In this document: positions 5,625 to 12,244 of the stretch, piece by piece
How positions within the stretch are numbered: the stretch's first letter is position 1
Layout: each line of letters begins with the position of its first letter
From: Clostridiales bacterium
GTDB lineage: Bacteria; Bacillota; Clostridia; Oscillospirales; Oscillospiraceae
NCBI GenBank assembly: GCA_902363045.1
Contig: CABIYX010000047.1
Location: 1-16,940 of the forward strand
Reading direction: 5' to 3'
Length of the DNA stretch: 16,940 bases
Notes under the pieces: generated by a model
The model's database searches: none
The model's input: the letters and a program-made list of their open reading frames with translations, nothing else
Told to the model about the DNA's origin: nothing
Translations under genes and position numbers: made by a program

Positions 5625-7259
5625 ATGCCTATTACGGATCTGCTGGAGCGCAACAGCAAGCTATACGGCGAGGAGATCGCCCTGGTGGAGATCAACCCCG
5701 AGATCCAGGAGGCCCAGCGGGTGACCTGGAAGGAGTACGAGCTGATCCAGCCCACCTCCTCTGTCCCCTACCGCCGGGCCATCACCTGGTCGGTCTTTGA
5801 CGAGAAGGCCAACCGGGTGGCCAATATGCTTCTGGGCCGGGGCATCCGGAAGGGGCAGAAGGTGGCCATCCTGCTGATGAACTGCCTGGAGTGGCTGCCC
5901 ATCTACTTCGGCATCCTGAAGGCGGGGGCCATCGCGGTGCCCCTGAACTTCCGTTATACCTCCGACGAGATCGACTACTGCCTCAAGCTGGCCGACGTGG
6001 ACGTGCTGTTCTTCGGCCCGGAGTTCATCGGCCGTGTGGAGGCCATCGTGCCCAAGATCTCCCAGCAGATGCTCCTCTTCTTCGTGGGGGACACCTGCCC
6101 TTCCTTCGCCGAGGACTATCACCGGGCCACCGCCAACTGCTCCAGCATGGCCCCAAAGGTGCTCATTGACGACGAGGACGAGGCCGCCATCTACTACTCC
6201 TCCGGCACCACCGGCTTCCCCAAGGCCATCCTGCTTAAGCATCACGCCCTGGCCCAGTCCGCCCGGATGGAGGCCATCCACCATGCCACCACCCACGACG
6301 ACGTGTTCCTGTGCATCCCGCCCCTGTACCACACCGGCGCGAAGATGCACTGGTTCGGTTCTCTGTTCACTGGGAGCAAGGCGGTCCTTCTGAAGGGGAA
6401 CTCCCCCCAGGCCATCTTCCAGGCCGTCTCCTCCGAGCGCTGCTCCATCGTGTGGCTGCTGGTGCCCTGGTGCCAGGACATCCTGGCCGCCCTGGACCGT
6501 GGGGACCTGAAGCTGGAGGACTATCAGCTTTCCCAGTGGCGGCTGATGCACATCGGCGCCCAGCCCGTGCCCCCCTCCCTCATCAAGCACTGGATGCGCT
6601 ATTTTCCCCACCACAAGTATGACACCAACTATGGCCTGTCCGAGTCCACCGGCCCGGGCTGCGTCCACCTGGGCATGGACCATATCGACAAGGTGGGCGC
6701 CATCGGCGTACCCGGCTATGGCTGGGAGGTCAAGATCGTGGACGAGCAGCTCCAGCCCGTTCCCCAGGGGGGCGTGGGTGAGCTGTGCGTGAAGGGCCCC
6801 GGCGTGATGGTGTGCTACTACCACAATCCGGAGGCCACCGCAGAGGTGCTGAAGGACGGGTGGCTGCGCACCGGCGACATGGCCCGCCAGGACGAGGAGG
6901 GCTTCATCTTCCTGGTGGACCGGAAGAAGGACGTGATCATCTCCGGCGGCGAGAACCTGTACCCCGTTCAGATCGAGGACTTCCTCTCCGCCTACCCAAA
7001 GATCCACGACGTGGCCGTCATCGGCCTGCCGGACAAGCGGCTGGGCGAGATCGCCGCCGCCATCATCCAGGTCAAGCAGGGTATGACCTGCACTGAGAGC
7101 GAGATCAAGCAGTTCTGCATGGACCTGCCCCGGTACAAGCGCCCCCGGAAGATCATCTTTGCCGACATCCCCCGCAATCCCACCGGCAAGATCGAAAAGC
7201 CTAAGCTGCGGGAGAAATACTGCGGCGTGCGCCTGGTGGAGGCCCAGAACCAGAGCTGA
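5625..7259 (+). CDS. Acyl-CoA synthetase (class I adenylate-forming enzyme)
   Basis: A 544-residue AMP-forming CoA ligase. Motifs in order: phosphate loop YYSSGTTGFPK (190-200), YGLSESTGPG (336-345), TGD (416-418), hinge DRKKDVIISGGENLYP (432-447), and catalytic lysine K522 in NPTGKIEK. It activates a carboxylic acid as acyl-AMP and transfers it to CoA. The N-terminus is longer than in simple members: RVTWKEYELI (32-41) is followed by a second similar segment RAITWSVFDEKANRVANML, giving about 20 extra residues before the usual entry segment. The substrate cannot be told; medium- or long-chain, carnitine-type or aryl acids are possible. AAAGGA lies 10 bases before the ATG. It is transcribed alone, divergently from the aryl-acid operon, with its own promoter, probable operator and terminator. 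Confidence 0.92.
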   Translation: MPITDLLERNSKLYGEEIALVEINPEIQEAQRVTWKEYELIQPTSSVPYRRAITWSVFDEKANRVANMLLGRGIRKGQKVAILLMNCLEWLPIYFGILKAGAIAVPLNFRYTSDEIDYCLKLADVDVLFFGPEFIGRVEAIVPKISQQMLLFFVGDTCPSFAEDYHRATANCSSMAPKVLIDDEDEAAIYYSSGTTGFPKAILLKHHALAQSARMEAIHHATTHDDVFLCIPPLYHTGAKMHWFGSLFTGSKAVLLKGNSPQAIFQAVSSERCSIVWLLVPWCQDILAALDRGDLKLEDYQLSQWRLMHIGAQPVPPSLIKHWMRYFPHHKYDTNYGLSESTGPGCVHLGMDHIDKVGAIGVPGYGWEVKIVDEQLQPVPQGGVGELCVKGPGVMVCYYHNPEATAEVLKDGWLRTGDMARQDEEGFIFLVDRKKDVIISGGENLYPVQIEDFLSAYPKIHDVAVIGLPDKRLGEIAAAIIQVKQGMTCTESEIKQFCMDLPRYKRPRKIIFADIPRNPTGKIEKPKLREKYCGVRLVEAQNQS

Positions 7260-7283
7260 CCGCCCTTCATATCATCTTTTTCA

Positions 7284-7320
7284 GCGGCGCGGACGAATAT
7301 CGTCCGCGCCGCCTTTCGCA
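7284..7320 (+). terminator. Terminator of the acyl-CoA synthetase gene
   Basis: A perfect 13-bp GC-rich stem (7284-7296 with 7300-7312) closes on a 3-base loop and is followed by CTTTCGCATTT. The T-tract is imperfect, but the stem is strong and lies 25 bases after the stop codon. Confidence 0.75.
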
Positions 7321-7558
7321 TTTCCGTTTGAGATCTGGAGCTTGAGTTCTCTCATGTATTTTTTTGAAGTTTTTTGTATTTTTTTGAGTAATTAACAGTT
7401 TCTTAGCGTTTTTATCCATCTTCTTTATGCAATATGCCTTGACCACTTCGTCAAAATACTGTATTTTCTGACTTGCCAAAGCTGTTCCTGTGTGTGGACA
7501 GCAGGTGTCCGGAAATGCTTTGCAAAGCCAAATCAAAGAGAGAAAGGACCGTACAACT
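7321..7558 (+). other. AT-rich intergenic region before gltS
   Basis: About 240 bases without a credible gene, clearly richer in A and T than the flanks, with runs of T6-T7 at 7361-7385. It contains the likely gltS promoter and an estimated 85-base leader. I see no known riboswitch fold in it. Confidence 0.5.
7439..7467 (+). promoter_or_regulatory. Likely gltS promoter
   Basis: TTGACC (7439-7444) and TATTTT (7462-7467) are separated by 17 bp. The -35 box is good and the -10 box is only a partial match, so this is a moderate-quality call. Confidence 0.45.
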
Positions 7559-8782
7559 ATGCTCGAGATCAGTCTGAATATGTACCACGCCGTTGCACTG
7601 GGCGCATTCCTGTTCTGGCTGGGAGGTGTGATCACCAGCAAGATCAGCTTCCTGAACCGCTACTGTATCCCCGCTCCCCTGGTAGGCGGCCTGTGTTTCT
7701 CCATCGTAAACTGCATTCTCTACTCCTCTGGAGTCGCCTCCGTCACCTTTGATGACACCCTACAAAGTGTCTTTATGATTATGTTCTTCACTACTGTTGG
7801 CTTCACCGTCAGTATTCCTGCCTTGCTGAAGGGCGGAAAGGCGGTAGTCCTCTGTCTGCTGGTAGCTGTTGCCATGATTCCTGTTCAGAACTTCCTGGGG
7901 GGCGGCATCATGGCCCTGTTCGGCAAGGATCCACTTCTGGGCATCGGCTGCGGCTCTATCGCCTTGGTGGGCGGCCCCGGCACGGCAGCAGCCTACGGAC
8001 CTGAACTGGAGGCCGCCGGCGCAGTCGGCGGAAGCGTGGTCTCCATTGCCGCTGCCACCTTTGGCCTGGTGGCCGGCTCTCTCATGGGAGGTCCTACTGC
8101 CCGCCGCCTCATCAACAAATATGGGCTCCATCCCGATAACAGCTCCCTCCGCACCGTTTCCTCCAGCACTGAGATCCTGGCTACCGATATCGCCAGCGAG
8201 GATGAGACTTTCTCCAGCAGCAGCCCCCGCTTTGTCAAAGGCTTCATGGTTCTTCTTCTGGCCGTGGGCATCGGCAATCAGGTCAGCACCTGGCTGACCG
8301 CCCTGACTGGACTGGCCTTCCCCGGGTACATCGGTGCCATGCTGGTAGCTGTGGTAGTCCGCAACGTGATGGACGGCATGAAGGTGGAGTATCCCGCCGA
8401 GGAGATCGACACCATGGGCAATATGTTCCTGTCCATCTTCCTGGCCATGGCTCTGGCCGGCCTGAAGCTGTGGGAGCTGGTGGATCTGGCCCTGCCCATG
8501 ATCCTCTGTCTCGTTGCCCAGTGCGTGGTGATGGTGCTATTCTCCTACCTCATCGTGTTCCGGGTCATGGGCCGCAATTACGACGCGGCGGTGATGACCG
8601 CCGGCTTCATCGGCTTCTCCATGGGCGCCACCTCCAACGCCATGGCCAATATGCAGGTGGTCACCAAGAAGTACGGCCCCTCCCCCGTGGCCTACTTCGC
8701 CATCCCCATGGTGGGCGGGATGTTCATCGACTTCTTCAACGCGGTGCTCATCACCTTCAACATTGGACTCTGGGCCCACTGA
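7559..8782 (+). CDS. gltS: Sodium/glutamate symporter GltS
   Basis: A 407-residue polytopic membrane protein of the GltS (ESS) family, close to the usual length of about 400. It takes up glutamate with Na+. The two inverted halves each carry a re-entrant-loop motif: GGPGTAAAYGP (138-148) in the first half and MGATSNAMANMQVVTKKYGP (355-374) in the second, the latter followed by the family's typical C-terminal helix. The frame is open upstream to 7490, but the ATG at 7559 is preferred because AGAAAGGA lies 10 bases before it and the extra residues would be hydrophilic and atypical. It is flanked by its own promoter and terminator. The first two thirds use more A/T-ending codons than the neighbouring nadE and ygiQ genes. 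The family assignment is secure; glutamate as sole substrate is inferred. Confidence 0.92.
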   Translation: MLEISLNMYHAVALGAFLFWLGGVITSKISFLNRYCIPAPLVGGLCFSIVNCILYSSGVASVTFDDTLQSVFMIMFFTTVGFTVSIPALLKGGKAVVLCLLVAVAMIPVQNFLGGGIMALFGKDPLLGIGCGSIALVGGPGTAAAYGPELEAAGAVGGSVVSIAAATFGLVAGSLMGGPTARRLINKYGLHPDNSSLRTVSSSTEILATDIASEDETFSSSSPRFVKGFMVLLLAVGIGNQVSTWLTALTGLAFPGYIGAMLVAVVVRNVMDGMKVEYPAEEIDTMGNMFLSIFLAMALAGLKLWELVDLALPMILCLVAQCVVMVLFSYLIVFRVMGRNYDAAVMTAGFIGFSMGATSNAMANMQVVTKKYGPSPVAYFAIPMVGGMFIDFFNAVLITFNIGLWAH

Positions 8783-8819
8783 CCCAGGGACTCCGGAACA
8801 AGCTGCGTTCCGCCTCTCT

Positions 8820-8870
8820 CCGGGAGCGGTCCTCCGCATGGCGCGGGGGCCGCTCCCGGTTTTCTTTTTC
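8820..8870 (+). terminator. Terminator of gltS
   Basis: CCGGGAGCGG (8820-8829) pairs with CCGCTCCCGG (8850-8859) as a 10-bp stem whose 20-base loop can pair further, followed at once by TTTTCTTTTT. This is a strong Rho-independent terminator 37 bases after the stop codon. Confidence 0.88.
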
Positions 8871-8914
8871 CCCTCCGCCCCCGGCCGGCTCCCGGGTTTT
8901 TCCGCCGGTCTGTC

Positions 8915-8943
8915 TTGCTTTTCCGCCCCGTTTAGAGTATGAT
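8915..8943 (+). promoter_or_regulatory. Likely promoter of the nadE-chrA-chrA-ygiQ cluster
   Basis: TATGAT (8938-8943) is a good -10 box; TTGCTT (8915-8920) 17 bp upstream is a weak -35 box. The -10 box contains the ATG that opens the longest nadE frame, which speaks against that ATG as the translation start. The predicted leader is about 37 bases. Confidence 0.5.
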
Positions 8944-8986
8944 AGCTGTGCTGAATGAAAGACTGCAAGGGAGGTCATTTTTTCTT

Positions 8987-10933
8987 ATGCGGGACGGATT
9001 TGTCAAAGTAGCGGCCGGCACCCCCAGGATCCGGGTGGCGGACTGCCATTATAACGCGGAGCAGATCTTTACCATGATGCGGGAGGCGGACCAGCAGGGC
9101 GTGCGGGTGCTGTGCCTGCCGGAGCTGTGCCTCACCGGCTATACCTGCGGCGACCTGTTTTTACAGGACACCCTGCTCCGCGGGGCGGAGGAGGGCCTGA
9201 ACACGATCCTGGAGGCCACCCGGAACCTGGATCTGGTGGCCGCTGTGGGCCTGCCGGTGCGGGACAAGTGGGACGGCAAGCTGTACAACTGCGCCGCCCT
9301 GATCCAGCAGGGCGAGATCTTGGGCCTGGTCCCCAAGGTCCACCTGCCCAACTATGGAGAATTTTACGAGAAGCGTTGGTTCTCCTCCGGCAAGGATGTG
9401 GACCACACGATCACCCTGTGCGGCCAGGATGTATGCCTGTCCGACCGTCTGACCTGGGCCTGTGAGGAGGTCCCCGATCTGGTCATCGGGGTGGAGATCT
9501 GCGAGGACCTGTGGGCGCCGGAGCCCCCCTCCGCGGCCCTGGCCCGGTCGGGCGCCACCCTGATCCTGAACCTGTCCGCCTCCAACGAGACGGTGGGCAA
9601 GGCGAACTACCGCCGCAATCTGGTGGCGGGGCAGTCGGGCCGGCTGCTGTGCGGCTATGTGTACGCCGACGCCGGCGAGGGGGAATCCACCACCGACCTG
9701 GTGTTCAGCGGACACAACATCATCGCGGAGAACGGCTCCCTGCTGGCCGAGCGGCGCTTTGCCGCGGGGCTCACCATCAGCGAGATCGACGTACAGCGCC
9801 TGGCCTATGAGCGCCGCCGCAACACCACCTTCACCCCCCCGGCCCGGGACCCCATGGCGGAGGCCCACTGCCTGGGGGTGGGCCGGGTCTCCTTCCACCT
9901 GAAGGTGGGGGAGACAAAGCTCACCCGGTACGTCTCCCCCAACCCCTTCGTCCCCGCCGACGCGGAGGACCGGGCGGAGCGGTGCAACGAGATCCTGAAG
10001 ATCGCCGCCCTGGGCCTGAAAAAGCGGCTGGAGCACACCCGGGCCCGCACCGCCGTGGTGGGGCTGTCCGGGGGCCTGGACTCCACCCTGGCCATCCTCA
10101 TCACCGCCGTGGCCATGAAGCTGCTGGACCGGCCGGAGAGCGACATCATCGCGGTCACCATGCCCTGCTTCGGCACCACCGACCGCACCCGTGACAACGC
10201 CGTGGAACTGGCCCAGCGGCTGGGGGCCACTCTGAAGCGCATCGACATCGGCGAGGCGGTGAAGGTCCACTTCCGGGACATCGGCCAGTCCATGGAGGAC
10301 CACTCCGTCACCTTTGAAAACGGTCAGGCCCGTGAGCGCACCCAGGTGCTCATGGACATCGCCAACCAGACCGGCGGCATGGTCATCGGCACCGGCGACC
10401 TGTCTGAGCTGGCCCTGGGCTGGGCCACCTACAACGGGGATCATATGTCCATGTACGCCGTCAACGCCGGCATCCCCAAGACCCTGGTGCGCCATCTGGT
10501 CTCCTTCATCTCCGACGACAAGGGCAGTGAGGACCCCAAGCTGTCCGCCGTGCTGGACGACATCCTGGACACCCCCGTCTCCCCGGAGCTGCTCCCCGCC
10601 ATTGAGGGGAAGATCAGCCAGCGGACGGAGGACCTGGTGGGCCCCTATGAGCTCCACGACTTCTTCCTGTACTACGCCGTCCGCTGGGGCTTCCCGCCCC
10701 GGAAGGTGTTCCGCCTGGCGGAGCACGCCCTGGGCCGGACCTATGACCGGGCCACCATCCTGAAGTGGCTGAACAACTTCTACCGCCGCTTCTTCACCCA
10801 GCAGTTCAAGCGCTCCTGCCTCCCCGACGGGCCCAAGGTGGGCTCCGTCACCCTGTCCCCCCGGGGTGACTGGAGAATGCCCAGCGATGCCGTCGCCGCC
10901 CTGTGGATGGAGGAGCTGGAGGGCCTGCAATAA
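8987..10933 (+). CDS. nadE: Glutamine-dependent NAD+ synthase
   Basis: A 648-residue two-domain enzyme for the last step of NAD+ synthesis: deamido-NAD+ plus ATP plus glutamine-derived ammonia gives NAD+. The N-terminal nitrilase-type glutaminase shows its Glu-Lys-Cys triad as E46 (LPELCLTGYTCGD), K117 (VPKVHLPNYGEF) and C172 (GVEICEDLWAP). The C-terminal synthetase has the ATP-pyrophosphatase loop VVGLSGGLDST (357-367) and GTGDLSELALGW later. Length fits the long glutamine-dependent type rather than the ammonia-only enzyme of about 270 residues. The open frame reaches back to 8939, but that ATG lies inside a -10 box; the ATG at 8987 follows AAGGGAGGT and yields the usual short N-terminus. 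The gap of 60 bases to the next gene shows no terminator. Confidence 0.95.
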   Translation: MRDGFVKVAAGTPRIRVADCHYNAEQIFTMMREADQQGVRVLCLPELCLTGYTCGDLFLQDTLLRGAEEGLNTILEATRNLDLVAAVGLPVRDKWDGKLYNCAALIQQGEILGLVPKVHLPNYGEFYEKRWFSSGKDVDHTITLCGQDVCLSDRLTWACEEVPDLVIGVEICEDLWAPEPPSAALARSGATLILNLSASNETVGKANYRRNLVAGQSGRLLCGYVYADAGEGESTTDLVFSGHNIIAENGSLLAERRFAAGLTISEIDVQRLAYERRRNTTFTPPARDPMAEAHCLGVGRVSFHLKVGETKLTRYVSPNPFVPADAEDRAERCNEILKIAALGLKKRLEHTRARTAVVGLSGGLDSTLAILITAVAMKLLDRPESDIIAVTMPCFGTTDRTRDNAVELAQRLGATLKRIDIGEAVKVHFRDIGQSMEDHSVTFENGQARERTQVLMDIANQTGGMVIGTGDLSELALGWATYNGDHMSMYAVNAGIPKTLVRHLVSFISDDKGSEDPKLSAVLDDILDTPVSPELLPAIEGKISQRTEDLVGPYELHDFFLYYAVRWGFPPRKVFRLAEHALGRTYDRATILKWLNNFYRRFFTQQFKRSCLPDGPKVGSVTLSPRGDWRMPSDAVAALWMEELEGLQ

Positions 10934-10993
10934 CACAGAACGCCGCTCCGGTGGCCAACAACATCAATTGGAACAAAGGATCTTAATAAAGCT

Positions 10994-11602
10994 ATGAATC
11001 TCTACTGCGATCTGTTTTGGACCTTCTCCAAGATCGGGGTCTGCACCTTCGGCGGCGGCTACGCCATGCTCCCCATCCTCCAGCGCGAGGTGGTGGAGAA
11101 GAAGGGCTGGGCCACCGAGGAGGAGCTCACCGACTACTTTGCCATCGGCCAGTGCACCCCCGGCATCATCGCCGTGAACACGGCCACCTTTGTGGGACAC
11201 AAGTACCGGGGCGTCTCCGGCGGCGTCGTCGCCACCCTGGGCCTGGTGTTCCCTTCCCTCATCATCATCACCCTCATCGCCGCATTTCTCAGCAGCTTCG
11301 CCGACTCCCCCCTGGTACAGCACGCCCTGGGCGGCATCAACGCCTGTGTGGTGGCGCTGATCGCCGTCAGCGTGCTGAAGCTGGGAAAGACCACCTTGAA
11401 AAACGCCCCCGCCGTGTGCATTTTTCTGGCGGTTCTGGCCCTGGCGGAGGTGGGCAGCCTGCTGCCTCTGGACCCCGCCTCCCCCGTCGGCGCGGCGCTG
11501 GGCTTCCTCTCCTCCCCCGCCATCCTGGTGGTGCTGGCCGGAGTAACGGGCTGGTTGCTCTCCCTGCTCCGCCCCGGGAAGGAAGGAGGTGAGGCACGGT
11601 GA
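10994..11602 (+). CDS. chrA: Chromate transporter family protein, first half-length subunit
   Basis: A 202-residue short-chain member of the CHR (ChrA) family, about half the length of the fused bidomain transporters. The signature is at the N-terminus: FSKIGVCTFGGGYAMLPILQ, then GWATEEELTDYFAIGQCTPGIIAVNTATFVGHK, followed by several hydrophobic helices. Short CHR proteins work in pairs encoded side by side, probably as a heterodimer; chromate/sulfate transport is the family label and the natural substrate in an anaerobe may differ. AAAGGA lies about 13 bases upstream of the ATG. It overlaps its partner by 4 bases and probably shares the nadE transcript, since no promoter is obvious between them. 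Confidence 0.9.
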   Translation: MNLYCDLFWTFSKIGVCTFGGGYAMLPILQREVVEKKGWATEEELTDYFAIGQCTPGIIAVNTATFVGHKYRGVSGGVVATLGLVFPSLIIITLIAAFLSSFADSPLVQHALGGINACVVALIAVSVLKLGKTTLKNAPAVCIFLAVLALAEVGSLLPLDPASPVGAALGFLSSPAILVVLAGVTGWLLSLLRPGKEGGEAR

Positions 11603-12192
11603 TCCTGCTGAGACTGTTCTATGAATTTTTCAAGACCGGCCTGTTCTCCGTGGGCGGCGGCATGGCCACCATCCCATTCCTCCAGCACATGGGCGAGGCC
11701 ACCGGCTGGTTCACCAACCAGGAGCTCACCACCATGATCGCCGTCTCTGAGTCCACCCCCGGCCCCATGGGGGTCAACATGGCCACCTATGTGGGCTTCC
11801 ACATTGGGAGCGCCTCCGAGCTGGGCGCCCTGGGCGGCATCGTGGGCGCGGTGGTGGCCACCCTGGGCCTGATTACCCCGTCCATCGCCGTCATTCTGAT
11901 CATCGCCGGGTTTTTGCAGAAATTCCGCCACAGCCGGTCGGTAGAGGCCGTCTTTTCCGGGCTCCGCCCCGCCTCCACCGCCCTCATCACCGCCGCCGGC
12001 CTGAGCGTGGCCTTTTCTGTGTTCACCGTGGCCGGTGACCTCTCCCCCAACAGCTTCCCGGCCATCTCCTGGCCCGCTCTCCTGCTGGCCGGGGCGGTCT
12101 TCGTGGGCATGAAGTGGACCCCCCTGAAGAAGCTCCACCCCATCGTGTTCATCCTGGCTTCCGCCGCGACGGGCATCCTGCTCCAGCTGTGA
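11599..12192 (+). CDS. Chromate transporter family protein, second half-length subunit
   Basis: A 197-residue short-chain CHR protein, the partner of the preceding one. It carries its own copy of the family motif: FFKTGLFSVGGGMATIPFLQ, then GWFTNQELTTMIAVSESTPGPMGVNMATYVG, and hydrophobic helices over the rest. The start is a GTG at 11599 that shares GTGA with the previous stop codon. A very strong Shine-Dalgarno sequence (GGAAGGAGGTG) lies eight bases upstream, so the two subunits are translationally coupled. The two halves differ clearly in sequence, as expected for the two membrane-inverted members of an SCHR pair, and are not a broken single gene. Substrate not determined. Confidence 0.9.
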   Translation: MILLRLFYEFFKTGLFSVGGGMATIPFLQHMGEATGWFTNQELTTMIAVSESTPGPMGVNMATYVGFHIGSASELGALGGIVGAVVATLGLITPSIAVILIIAGFLQKFRHSRSVEAVFSGLRPASTALITAAGLSVAFSVFTVAGDLSPNSFPAISWPALLLAGAVFVGMKWTPLKKLHPIVFILASAATGILLQL

Positions 12193-12244
12193 GCCCCCAT
12201 CCGGCCAGGCCCACACTCCAAACCAAACAGGAAAGAGGCATACC

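Noticed and set aside
9161..10936. A 591-codon open frame on the minus strand opposite nadE.
   Set aside because: It is a shadow of nadE, with low-complexity Gly/Val/His composition and no motif; NadE catalytic residues are intact on the plus strand. The same holds for the long minus-strand frames opposite the acyl-CoA ligase (5661-7007), the chrA pair (11134-12291) and the YgiQ-type gene (12149-13960).
10994..12192. A single chromate transporter gene broken by a frameshift.
   Set aside because: Each half has its own N-terminal family motif, its own start and a strong internal Shine-Dalgarno, the known arrangement of paired short CHR proteins.
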